Shown piece after piece: positions 1-8,399 of a DNA stretch of 64,000 nt. The DNA is taken from assembly GCA_049323455.1 (NCBI GenBank), contig JBMONF010000018.1, positions 1 to 64,000 of the forward strand. Direction: 5' to 3'. Below the pieces are notes generated by a model, which made no database searches, was not told where the DNA came from, and saw nothing but the letters and a program-made list of their open reading frames with translations. The DNA is from Hypericibacter sp049323455 (lineage in GTDB: Bacteria > Pseudomonadota > Alphaproteobacteria > Dongiales > Dongiaceae). Made by a program: the position numbers and the translations under genes. The stretch's first letter is position 1, and every line of letters begins with the position of its first letter.

Positions 1-3000
1 GACAGCATCCTCGGCGACTCGATCGTCGGCGGCAACGGCGACGACCAGATCACCGGCAGCGACACGATCTTCGGCGGCAAGGGCAACGACACGATCGACG
101 CCAGCGCGATCGCGGGCGGCAACGGCGACGACACCATCACCGACAACGACTCGATCGATGCCGGCAGCGGCAACGATCTCGTCTCCGGCGATTCGATCTT
201 CGGCGGCAACGGCGACGACCAGATCACCGGCAACGACACGATCGAGGGCGGCGCGGGCAACGACACGCTCGGCGGCAGCCACGCGATCGAGGGCGGCAAC
301 GGCGACGACCAGATCACGGACAACGACATAATCTTCGGCGGCAACGGCGACGACATCGTCGTGGGCGATTCGATCTTCGGCGGCAACGGCGACGACCAGG
401 TCACCGGCAACGACAACATCTCAGGCGAGGACGACAACGACACGATCGTCGGCGACAAGATGGTCGGCGGCGACGGCAACGACCAGCTGACCGGCAACGA
501 CACGATCTATGGCGGCACCGGCAACGACCTGATCGTCGGCGACAAGATGTTCGGCGGCAACGGCGACGATGCCATGACCGGCAACGACCTCGTCGATGGC
601 GGCTCCGGCAACGACCTCATCGTCGGCGACAAGATGATCGGCGACGGCGTCGACACGCTGACCGGGCAGGATTCGATCCTGGGCGGCACCGGCAACGACG
701 TCATCGTCGGCGACAAGATGGTGGGCGGGGCCGACGGCGACCTGTTCGGGGCGCAGGACACGATCAAGGGCGGCGAGGACAACGACGTCATCGTCGGCGA
801 CAAGATCTTCGGCGACCAGGTCTCCGGCGGAGATGGCCCGCAGAGCGAGGAATCGCTCATTCTCGGCGGCAATGGCGACGATCCGTTCTGCGGCTTCCCG
901 GGCAAGACCGGCATCGGCGCGGGCGACGACACCATCCATGCCAACGACCATCTCTATGGCGGCAACGGCGACGACAAGATCCTCGGCAGCTTCATCGCCG
1001 GCGGCAACGGCGACGATCTCATCACCGACGCCGATACCATTCTGGGCGGCAACGGCGACGACAAGATCATCGGCGACTCCATCTTCGGCGGGGCCGGCAA
1101 CGACACGATCGCGGCCAACGACACCATCCTCGGCGGCAACGGCAACGACTGGATCGTCGGCGACGTGATCGCCGCCTATGGCCTGTTCGGCGCCGATTCC
1201 ATCGACGCCAGCGACACGATCCTCGGCGGCGACGGCAACGACACGATCGTGGGCGACTCGATCGAGGGTGCCGACGGCAACGACACCATCGATGCCGGCG
1301 ACTCGATCCTCGGCGGCGAGGGCGACGACAGCATCATGGGCGTGCTCGGCAGCGACACGATCTTCGGCGGCAACGGCGACGACACGATCCTGGGCGGCGT
1401 CGGCGACGACACGATCTCGGGTGGCAACGGCGACGACAGCATCCGCGGCGACGAGGGCAACGACACCATCGCCGGGGGCAATGGCGACGACACCATCCAG
1501 GGCGGTGGCGGCGACGACACGATCGCCGGCGGCAACGGCGACGATCTGATCTTCGGCGGCGAGGGCGACGACACCATCGAAGGCGGCAACGGCAACGACA
1601 AGATCGACGGTGGCAACGGCAACGACGCGATCCACGGCAACGACGGCGGCGACACCATCCAGGGCGGTGGCGGCGACGACACGATCCATGGCGACGAGGG
1701 CAACGACTCCATCGACGGCGACGCCGGCAACGACTCGCTCTACGGCGACAACGGCAACGACACGATCTTCGGCGGTGAGGGTGCCGACACGGTGCTCGGC
1801 GGCAACGGCGACGACGTGATCGACGGCGACGGCGACTTCGTCGACGGCAACGACAGCCTGCTCGGCGAGAACGGCAACGACACGATCTACGGCAACGTCG
1901 ATCAGGACACGATCCGCGGCGGCGAGGGCAACGACTCGCTCGATGGCGGGAGCGGCAACGACTCGCTTTACGGCGACAACGGCAACGACATCATCGCCGG
2001 CGGTGCCGATCAGGACACGGTCCTGGGCGGCAACGGCAACGACTCCATCGACGGTGGCGAGGGCAACGACACCATCCTCGGCGAGAACGGCAACGACTCC
2101 ATCGACGGCGGCGAGGGCAACGACAGCATCCTCGGCGGCGAGGACAGCGACACCATCCTCGGCGGCGAGGACAACGACACCATCCTCGGCGGCGAGGGCC
2201 ACGACACCATCGAGGGCGATGCCGGCGACGACTCGATCTTCGGCGATAACGGCAACGACACGATCGCTGGCGGTGCCGGCAACGACACCGTCCTCGGCAA
2301 CGAGGGCAGCGACCTCATCTACGGCAACGGCGACGACGACTCGATCTTCGGCGACGCGGGCCGCGACACCATCGACGGCGGTGCCGGCAACGACACCATC
2401 GACGGCGGCGACGACGGCGACAGTATCGATGGCGGCGACGGCAACGATCTCGTCGAGGGCGAGGACGGCAACGACGTCGTCAGCGGCGGCAACGGCGATG
2501 ACGACATCTCCGGCGGCGACGGTCGGGACACGCTCTATGGCGGCAACGGCGACGACACCATCGCCGGTGACGGCGGCAACGACTCGATCTTCGGCGGCAA
2601 CGACGATGACAACATCGACGGCGGCTCGGGCCAGGACACGATCGAGGGCGGGGCGGGTGCCGACTTCCTCGATGGCGGCGGCGGCGTCGACGAGCTGAGC
2701 TACGCTCACGCCGGCGGTTACGTGGACGTCAGCTTGGCCGATGGCCTCGGCTATCTGGGCGAGGCCGCGGGCGATACGGTCCAGGGCTTCGAGAACCTGA
2801 CCGGCTCGCAGTTCGACGATACGCTGGTTGGCAACGACGCCAACAACGTGATCCACGGCCTAAACGGCGACGACTACATCTACGGCTTGAACGGCAACGA
2901 CGAGCTCGACGGCGGCGAGGGCAATGATCGTCTGTTCGGCAGCAATGGCGACGACACGCTCGATGGCGGCGAGGGCGACGACGAGCTCTACGGCAGCGAC

Positions 3001-3591
3001 GGCAACGACCAGCTGTCCGGCGACAACGGCTCCGACGCGCTCTTGGGTCATGACGGCGACGACACGTTGTCCGGCGGCGAGGGCAACGACACCCTCGACG
3101 GCGGCAGCGGCACCGATCAGCTGTTCGGCGACAACGGCAACGACCTGCTGGTGTTCGGCAGCGCCGGCAGCACCTACGATGGCGGCAACGGCATCGACAC
3201 GCTGCAAGTCACGACCGACACGGACTTCACAACCTTCAGCGAGCAGACGAGCAGCTTCGAGATCCTCAATACCGGCGACGGCAGCCCGAACACCGTCACG
3301 CTGAACGCTCAGGATGTGCTGGACTTCTCGAACGGAAGCACGACCGTGATTTCCGGTACCGACGGGACGAACAATTACACTGTCAACCTCGTGGTCCGCG
3401 GCGACAGCACCGATACGATCAATCTCAACGATGACGGTACCCACCACTTCACGCAGCTAGCGACCGGCGTCACCTTCAGCGACCCGGCCTATGGCGGTGG
3501 AACGTTCACCCTCTACAGCGACGGCAATGGCCACACCGTCGCGGTCGACGACAACATCGTCAGCGGTAGCGGCGGCGTCTACACCAGCTAA
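1..3591 (+). CDS. RTX calcium-binding repeat protein (5' end outside window)
   Basis: The reading frame is open from the first base of the window, so the true start lies upstream; at least 1196 codons are visible. Almost the whole protein is made of GGxGxDxI nonapeptide-type repeats, which in RTX proteins bind Ca2+ and fold into a parallel beta-roll outside the cell after type I secretion. The first ~430 visible residues use a longer unit of about 14-15 residues (GGNGDDxI + GDSIF or GNDTI), and later repeats are the classical 9-residue type. A non-repeat patch around 2690-2830 interrupts the array, and the last ~150 residues are non-repetitive, as expected for a C-terminal secretion region. 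I see no catalytic domain, so a surface, adhesin or S-layer-like role is an inference. No transporter genes are adjacent. Confidence 0.93.
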   Translation, partial: DSILGDSIVGGNGDDQITGSDTIFGGKGNDTIDASAIAGGNGDDTITDNDSIDAGSGNDLVSGDSIFGGNGDDQITGNDTIEGGAGNDTLGGSHAIEGGNGDDQITDNDIIFGGNGDDIVVGDSIFGGNGDDQVTGNDNISGEDDNDTIVGDKMVGGDGNDQLTGNDTIYGGTGNDLIVGDKMFGGNGDDAMTGNDLVDGGSGNDLIVGDKMIGDGVDTLTGQDSILGGTGNDVIVGDKMVGGADGDLFGAQDTIKGGEDNDVIVGDKIFGDQVSGGDGPQSEESLILGGNGDDPFCGFPGKTGIGAGDDTIHANDHLYGGNGDDKILGSFIAGGNGDDLITDADTILGGNGDDKIIGDSIFGGAGNDTIAANDTILGGNGNDWIVGDVIAAYGLFGADSIDASDTILGGDGNDTIVGDSIEGADGNDTIDAGDSILGGEGDDSIMGVLGSDTIFGGNGDDTILGGVGDDTISGGNGDDSIRGDEGNDTIAGGNGDDTIQGGGGDDTIAGGNGDDLIFGGEGDDTIEGGNGNDKIDGGNGNDAIHGNDGGDTIQGGGGDDTIHGDEGNDSIDGDAGNDSLYGDNGNDTIFGGEGADTVLGGNGDDVIDGDGDFVDGNDSLLGENGNDTIYGNVDQDTIRGGEGNDSLDGGSGNDSLYGDNGNDIIAGGADQDTVLGGNGNDSIDGGEGNDTILGENGNDSIDGGEGNDSILGGEDSDTILGGEDNDTILGGEGHDTIEGDAGDDSIFGDNGNDTIAGGAGNDTVLGNEGSDLIYGNGDDDSIFGDAGRDTIDGGAGNDTIDGGDDGDSIDGGDGNDLVEGEDGNDVVSGGNGDDDISGGDGRDTLYGGNGDDTIAGDGGNDSIFGGNDDDNIDGGSGQDTIEGGAGADFLDGGGGVDELSYAHAGGYVDVSLADGLGYLGEAAGDTVQGFENLTGSQFDDTLVGNDANNVIHGLNGDDYIYGLNGNDELDGGEGNDRLFGSNGDDTLDGGEGDDELYGSDGNDQLSGDNGSDALLGHDGDDTLSGGEGNDTLDGGSGTDQLFGDNGNDLLVFGSAGSTYDGGNGIDTLQVTTDTDFTTFSEQTSSFEILNTGDGSPNTVTLNAQDVLDFSNGSTTVISGTDGTNNYTVNLVVRGDSTDTINLNDDGTHHFTQLATGVTFSDPAYGGGTFTLYSDGNGHTVAVDDNIVSGSGGVYTS

Positions 3592-3617
3592 CCCGGCTGC
3601 GACGACAGTAAACGGAG

Positions 3618-3648
3618 GCGGGCGCTCCAGGCAGGAGCGCCCGCTTTT
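3618..3648 (+). terminator. Rho-independent terminator after the RTX gene
   Basis: A perfect 11-bp stem (GCGGGCGCTCC / GGAGCGCCCGC) with a 5-nt loop is followed directly by TTTT. It starts 27 nt after the RTX stop codon. Confidence 0.9.
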
Positions 3649-3804
3649 CATTTCGGCGACCGGTTGCGCGCCGGCTGCGGCTTCTGACCGCGCCACTGCC
3701 GCATTCGCCATTGTCCCTGCGACAATTCTCCCGGGCCCTGCATGGCTGCTTCGCCGCGCCCATGGCTGGCGAAGCGTGGGCCGGGCCACTAGGATGGCCG
3801 CGCC

Positions 3805-5094
3805 ATGAACACGCCCGCTTCGAGCCGCACCGCCTTTGCCCGCCCCAGCCTCGCCGACTGGGGCGTCGTCGCCATCGCCTTCCTGGTGCTGGCGCTCTCC
3901 TTCTCGGCCCGCTCGCTCTTGGGCCTCGCCATGCCCTCGCTCGAATCCGAGCTCGGCTGGTCGCGCAGCCTGGTCTCGAGCGCCGGCGCCACGGCGCTCC
4001 TGGTGATGGCGGGCGTGGCGCCGCTGACGGGCGGCATGGTCGACCGCTTCGGCGCGCGCTGGATCCTCTGCGCCGGCCTCGCCACGGTCGGCCTCGGCAT
4101 GGTCTTGACCGCCGGCATCTCGGCGAGTTGGCAGTTCTTCTTGAGCTTCAGCCTGCTGGCGGGGCTGGGCTTCGGCATGGCCGCGAACCATGTGGTGGCG
4201 ACGCTGGTGAGCCGGCGCTTCGAGGCGCGGCGGGGGCTCGCGGTGGGCACCGCCACCTCGGGCTCGACCGCGGGCCAGCTCCTGGTGGTGCCGCTCTTGG
4301 CCGCCGTCATGGCGGCCGCGGGCGCCTGGCGCTCGAGCTATCTGGCGCTGGGGATCGCCTGCCTCGCTCTCATTCCCGTCGCCTGGATCCTGATCGGGCG
4401 CAACGGCAACGGCTTCGGTGCTGTTGCGCAAGGGCCTCGGACGGTGGCGCGCGCGGCCCCGCCGGCGGCCCCCTTGCGCGAGCGGCTCGGCACCGTCTTC
4501 GGCAGCGCCACCTTCTGGCTGCTGGCGGCCGGCTTCTTCATCTGCGGCGTCACCACCACGGGCGTGATCGAGACGCATCTCCTGCCCTACGCCGCGGCCT
4601 GCGGCTTCCCGCCGCTCTCGAGCGCCACCGCCTATGGCGTGCTCTCGGCCTTCAACCTGATCGGCATGGTGCTCGCGGGCCATCTCTCCGACCGGATGAA
4701 CCGGCCGCTGCTGCTCGGCGGCCTCTATGTGCTGCGCGGGCTCTCCTTCATCCTCCTCATGTTCATCGCCCGCGACCTGTCGCTGCTGTTCGTCTTCGCG
4801 GTGCTGTTCGGGATCTTCGACTACTCGACCTTCGTGGTGACGGCGAGCCTCGTTTCCACCCATGTCGGCCTGCGCGTGATGGGCCTCGCCATGGGGCTGC
4901 TCTCGGCCAGCCATTCGCTCGGCGGCGCGCTCGGCGCCTTCGCCGGCGGCTATCTGTTCGATCTCTTCGCCCGCTACGAATGGGTCTGGGTCGCCTCGGT
5001 GCTGCTGGCGCTCATGGCCGGGCTCTTCTCCTTCGCGATCCGCGAACTCCCCGACCGCGCCGGCGGCCGTCTCGCCCCCGTTGTCGCGCATTGA
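3805..5094 (+). CDS. MFS transporter
   Basis: A 429-residue, strongly hydrophobic protein with about 12 predicted membrane segments and the usual length for the major facilitator superfamily. The loop after TM2 reads GGMVDRFGARW, the MFS motif A region, and a weaker copy, GHLSDRMNRP, marks the second half. The arrangement resembles the monocarboxylate/oxalate-formate antiporter-like branch, but the substrate cannot be told from sequence. It stands alone, between the RTX terminator and a palindromic repeat block. Confidence 0.88.
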   Translation: MNTPASSRTAFARPSLADWGVVAIAFLVLALSFSARSLLGLAMPSLESELGWSRSLVSSAGATALLVMAGVAPLTGGMVDRFGARWILCAGLATVGLGMVLTAGISASWQFFLSFSLLAGLGFGMAANHVVATLVSRRFEARRGLAVGTATSGSTAGQLLVVPLLAAVMAAAGAWRSSYLALGIACLALIPVAWILIGRNGNGFGAVAQGPRTVARAAPPAAPLRERLGTVFGSATFWLLAAGFFICGVTTTGVIETHLLPYAAACGFPPLSSATAYGVLSAFNLIGMVLAGHLSDRMNRPLLLGGLYVLRGLSFILLMFIARDLSLLFVFAVLFGIFDYSTFVVTASLVSTHVGLRVMGLAMGLLSASHSLGGALGAFAGGYLFDLFARYEWVWVASVLLALMAGLFSFAIRELPDRAGGRLAPVVAH

Positions 5095-5129
5095 GCGCGG
5101 AGGCGATCCGTTTCGCGCCGAGAGCGTGA

Positions 5130-5326
5130 TCACCCCTCCCCCTACCCCCTCCCGCCTGCGGGCCGAAGCTTTCCAGTCGGGGTGTTTCTCAAACGGAACC
5201 CTTCGGCGGGCGAAGGCCCGCAAGGGGAGGGGGTCAAAAAGATGAATCGACCTCCCGCTTTGCGGGCGGAAGGGCACTATTTTTCTGACCCCTCCCCCCT
5301 TGCGGGGGAGGGTAGGGAGGGGGGTG
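5130..5326. repeat. Composite palindromic intergenic repeat
   Basis: The ends are long inverted copies of a C-rich string: about 25 nt at 5130-5154 (CACCCCTCCCCCTACC...) and its near-complement at 5302-5326. Smaller hairpins lie inside, for example the one around 5252 built on CCCGCTTTGCGGG. It fills most of the 282-bp gap between the MFS gene and pepA and has no coding potential. Confidence 0.7.
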
Positions 5327-5376
5327 TTATGATCGCATCCCGACAGAGCCTCGGGTGAAGCAAGGGCGGAACAGCC

Positions 5377-6912
5377 ATGCCAACGCACATTCGTTTCCTC
5401 GACAAGCTGCCGGCGAAGCTGCCGGTGCTGGCGGTCTGCCGCTGCGACGAGGCCGGCCTGCTGCCGGCCGCGCGGCGCGCCGATCGATTGCTGAAGGGCG
5501 CGCTGGCGCGAGCGGCGCGGCGCACCCATGCCGCTGAGAGCGACGAGGCGCCGCGCGTGGTCGAGCTGACGGCGCCCAAGGGCTTCAAGGCGCGGCGCGT
5601 GCTGCTGCTCGATCTGGGCCCGCGGCACAAGCTGGACGGCGCGCGCGCCGAGGCCGTGGGCGCGGCGCTGGCGAAGGCGCTGGCCGCGGCCGGCGAGAGC
5701 GCGGCCGTGCTGGTGCCGGACCTTCCCGAGCGGGCGCCGATCGGCGCGGCCGAGCTGGCGGCGCGCCTGGCGCTGGGGGCGCGGCTCGCCGCCTACCGGT
5801 TCCACCGCTATCGCACCCGGCCGCGCCCCGACGATCCGGCGGCGACGCTCGAGCTGCTCGCCGTCGTGACGCCCGCTGCGGCCGAGGCGCGGGTGCTCTG
5901 GCGGGGCCTGGGACCGGTCGCGGCCGGCATCGAGCTCGCCCGCGATCTCGCCAACGAGCCGGCGAACGTGATCAATCCCGAGAGCTTCGTCGAACGGACG
6001 AGGACCGCCCTGGCGCCCTTGGGCGTGGGGATCGGCGTGCTCGACGAGAAGAAGCTCGCCAAGCTCGGCATGAACGCGATGCTGGCGGTGGGCTCGGGCA
6101 GCGCCAACAAGCCGCGGCTGCTGCTGCTGCGCTGGCGCGGCGCTGGCGGCCGGCCTTACGCCTTCGTCGGCAAGGGCGTCACCTTCGATACCGGCGGCAT
6201 CTCCATCAAGAAGGCCGCCGGCATGGAGGAGATGAAGGCCGACATGTCGGGCGCGGCCGCGGTGGTGGGCCTGATGCGGGCGCTCGCCGGCCGACGCGCC
6301 AAGGTCAATGCCATCGGCGTGGCGGCGCTGGTCGAGAACATGCCGTCCGGCACATCCTACCGGCCGGGCGACGTCATCAAGACCTTCTCCGGCCGGACGC
6401 TCGAGATCGTGGATACGGACGCGGAGGGCCGCGTGGTGCTCGCCGACGCGCTCGCCTTCACGGTGCGGAAGTTCCGTCCGCGCGCCGTGATCGATCTGGC
6501 CACGCTCACCTACTCGGTGATGAGCGCGCTGGGTCATGCCTATGCCGGCCTCTTCGCCAACGACGAGTTCCTGGCCGAGCGGCTGCTGGCGGCGGGACGC
6601 GCCACCGGCGAGAGACTGTGGCGCCTGCCGCTCGATCCCGATTACGACCGCAACCTCAAATCCACGATCGCCGACCTGAGGCAGTGCGCCCCCGACGAGG
6701 AGGCGGCCGACGCCGCGCACGGGGCGGCGCTGCTGCAGCATTTCGTCGACGGGACGCCCTGGGCCCATCTCGACATCGCGGGCCGCATGTTCGGGCGCAA
6801 GGACGAGGACGGCCGCTCGCCGGGCGCCGTCGGCTTCGGCGTGCGCCTGCTCGACCGCTTCCTCGCCGCGCGCGAGGCGACGGCCAAGGACGGCGGGAAA
6901 GGCGAAGCATAA
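5377..6912 (+). CDS. pepA: Leucyl aminopeptidase, M17 family
   Basis: A 511-residue cytosolic metallo-aminopeptidase that removes N-terminal residues from peptides. The C-terminal catalytic domain shows the M17 signatures: GKGVTFDTGG with its metal/catalytic Lys, KADMSGAA, and the DTDAEGRVVLAD block. The classical signature is NTDAEGR; here the first residue is D. The N-terminal third (about residues 1-170) is the less conserved macro-like domain. The length is normal for the family (about 480-510). The start is the ATG at 5377; the gene is flanked by repeats and appears monocistronic. Confidence 0.93.
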   Translation: MPTHIRFLDKLPAKLPVLAVCRCDEAGLLPAARRADRLLKGALARAARRTHAAESDEAPRVVELTAPKGFKARRVLLLDLGPRHKLDGARAEAVGAALAKALAAAGESAAVLVPDLPERAPIGAAELAARLALGARLAAYRFHRYRTRPRPDDPAATLELLAVVTPAAAEARVLWRGLGPVAAGIELARDLANEPANVINPESFVERTRTALAPLGVGIGVLDEKKLAKLGMNAMLAVGSGSANKPRLLLLRWRGAGGRPYAFVGKGVTFDTGGISIKKAAGMEEMKADMSGAAAVVGLMRALAGRRAKVNAIGVAALVENMPSGTSYRPGDVIKTFSGRTLEIVDTDAEGRVVLADALAFTVRKFRPRAVIDLATLTYSVMSALGHAYAGLFANDEFLAERLLAAGRATGERLWRLPLDPDYDRNLKSTIADLRQCAPDEEAADAAHGAALLQHFVDGTPWAHLDIAGRMFGRKDEDGRSPGAVGFGVRLLDRFLAAREATAKDGGKGEA

Positions 6913-6913
6913 C

Positions 6914-6954
6914 TCCCTCGCCCCACGAAGTGGGGAGAGGGCCGGGGTGAGGGG
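6914..6954 (+). repeat. Palindromic repeat, GGGGAGAGGG...GGTGAGGGG type
   Basis: A hairpin (CCCTCgCCCCAC / GTGGGGaGAGGG) is followed by the tail GGGGTGAGGGG. The same unit occurs inverted at 7322-7367 and 56255-56295 and in this orientation at 59272-59314. It lies directly after pepA. Confidence 0.75.
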
Positions 6955-6986
6955 CAACATGCGCTCCCTGCGAGCATGATCGGTCT

Positions 6987-7334
6987 ATGGCTGATTCGTT
7001 TCCAACGCAGGGGCGCCGTCATTCGACCGACGCCGAGCGGCGTCTTTGGCAAGCGCTGCGGTCGCGACAGCTGGATGGTGCGAAGTTTCGCCGTCAGGCT
7101 CGAGTTGGGCCCTACATCGCCGACTTCCTTTGCGTTGCAGCCAAATTGATTGTCGAGGTGGACGGCGGGCAACACGCTATCGATGAGACCTACGACGCCA
7201 AGAGAACGCAGGCGCTCAGGCAACAGGGCTATCGGGTCATCCGCTTCTGGAATAACGATGTGCTGGACAACATGGAGGGTGTTCTCGAGGTAATTCGAGG
7301 AGCGTTGCGAGAGCCGCAGCCCCCCTCACCCTGA
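6987..7334 (+). CDS. DUF559 (Vsr-like nuclease fold) protein
   Basis: A 115-residue protein of the DUF559 family, which has a restriction-endonuclease-like fold related to Vsr. The pattern is typical: ERRLWQALRSRQLDGAKFRRQ, then VGPYIADFLC, IVEVDGGQH (candidate metal-binding Asp/Glu with following residues) and the end GYRVIRFWNNDVL. The biological role of the family is not established. The gene lies between two inverted palindromic repeats, and its last codons (EPQPPSP) are encoded by the right-hand repeat, which suggests that gene and repeats have travelled or evolved together. Confidence 0.85.
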   Translation: MADSFPTQGRRHSTDAERRLWQALRSRQLDGAKFRRQARVGPYIADFLCVAAKLIVEVDGGQHAIDETYDAKRTQALRQQGYRVIRFWNNDVLDNMEGVLEVIRGALREPQPPSP

Positions 7335-7367
7335 CCCTCTCCCCCCGCTCGCGCGGGTGGAGAGGGG
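7322..7367 (-). repeat. Palindromic repeat, inverted copy overlapping the DUF559 3' end
   Basis: CCCCTCACCCTGACCCTCTCCCC followed by a hairpin closing with GGAGAGGGG. It is the reverse-oriented counterpart of the repeat at 6914-6954 and overlaps the last codons of the DUF559 gene. The 55-bp gap to the convergent LysR gene contains little else. Confidence 0.72.
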
Positions 7368-7389
7368 ATCGTTCAGCGCAGTTCTCGAT

Positions 7390-8274
7390 TCACCGCCGCC
7401 GATAAGCCGGCGGGGCCAGCCGCTCGACGATCTCGAGGAAGGCGCGCACGAGGCTCAGATCCCGCCGCTCGGCGAGGCAGGCCACATATTCGGTCATCTC
7501 CAGCTCCTCGGCGGCGATGCGCAGAGGAACGAGTCGGCGGTCGTCGCCGAACTCGCTTTCCGAGACGATTCCGACGCCGAGCCCCGCCGCCACCGCCTCG
7601 CGCACGGCCTCGCGCGAGCCCACCTCCAGCGCCTCGCCCGGCGCGAGCCCGCGGCGCGCCATCGCCGTCTCGAACAGCCGGCGGGTCGTCGAGCCGACCT
7701 CGCGCAGGACCAGGCGACGGCCGGCCAGCTCCGCGAGCGCAATGGCCTTGCGGCCGGCCCATTCGTGGTCGCGTTCGACGAAGGCAATCAGGCGGTCTTT
7801 CCGGAAAGGAAAGGCGTGGATGCGCGGATCGTCGGGGATGTTGGCCAGCACCGCCACATCGGCGCGGTGCTCCTGCAGGTCGGCCAGCAGCTTCTCCGAA
7901 TTGCCGATGGCGAGCGAGAGCCGGATGCCCGGATAGCGGCGCGCGAACGTCGAGAGCGCGCCGATCACGTGGAAGGGCGCATCGGCGCCGATGCGCAAGT
8001 GGCCGCGCCTCAGACCCTTGGCCGCGGCCAGCATCTGCTCGGCCTCGGTCTCGAGGCTGAACAGCCGGCGCGTGAGATCGAGCAGGGCGCGGCCGAGCTC
8101 GGTCGGATGCACGCGCCGGCCGCGCCGGTCGAACAGCTTCACGCCATAGCGCGCTTCGAGCGCCGCCACCTGGGCCGAGAGGGTCGGCTGGGTGACGTGC
8201 AGCGCTTCGGCCGCACGGGTGAAGCTGCCGGCACTGGCCACCGCATGAAAGGCGCGGAGATGGGCATGGTTCAT
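7390..8274 (-). CDS. LysR-family regulator, probably of the phosphonate genes
   Basis: A 294-residue LysR-type transcriptional regulator. The N-terminal winged helix-turn-helix is clear (HLRAFHAVASAGSFTRAAEA, then LHVTQPTLSAQVAALE), followed by a periplasmic-binding-protein-like effector domain from about residue 90. It is transcribed divergently from phnW, 125 bp away, with a near-perfect dyad in between. This is the classic layout for a LysR activator of the neighbouring catabolic operon. The inducer is plausibly 2-aminoethylphosphonate or a relative (inference). Confidence 0.9.
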   Translation of the reverse strand: MNHAHLRAFHAVASAGSFTRAAEALHVTQPTLSAQVAALEARYGVKLFDRRGRRVHPTELGRALLDLTRRLFSLETEAEQMLAAAKGLRRGHLRIGADAPFHVIGALSTFARRYPGIRLSLAIGNSEKLLADLQEHRADVAVLANIPDDPRIHAFPFRKDRLIAFVERDHEWAGRKAIALAELAGRRLVLREVGSTTRRLFETAMARRGLAPGEALEVGSREAVREAVAAGLGVGIVSESEFGDDRRLVPLRIAAEELEMTEYVACLAERRDLSLVRAFLEIVERLAPPAYRRR

Positions 8275-8280
8275 GGTTAT

Positions 8281-8308
8281 CTATAGTGTATATCAATATA
8301 TCCTATAG
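8281..8308. promoter_or_regulatory. Candidate LysR operator between lysR and phnW
   Basis: CTATAG at 8281-8286 is repeated at 8303-8308, and the AT-rich spacer (TGTATAT...ATATATC) is itself nearly palindromic, giving a 28-bp dyad in otherwise GC-rich DNA. It starts 7 bp upstream of the LysR start codon and about 90 bp before phnW, a usual position for a LysR autorepression/activation site. Confidence 0.6.
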
Positions 8309-8399
8309 AAACTAGTGATTTGACGCATGCAAGCGTGCGGCGCCAAATGGATGCGTCGGCGCCGATCAAGTGGCGCCGCCCCTCGCAGGAGCAAGTCCC

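Noticed and set aside
421..2856. An 811-codon open frame on the minus strand inside the RTX gene, plus shorter frames in the same region
   Set aside because: It is a by-product of the repeated GGNGDD codons, which contain no stop in several frames. Its translation is low-complexity (VVAVAAEDRV) and has no protein features.
3457..6960. A 1167-codon minus-strand frame across the MFS and pepA genes
   Set aside because: It is antisense to two well-supported genes, runs through the palindromic repeats and has Arg/Ala-rich composition typical of GC-rich shadow frames.
7335..7370. Possible rho-independent terminator after the DUF559 gene
   Set aside because: The hairpin is real but lacks a T-run and belongs to the dispersed repeat family, so it is listed as a repeat.
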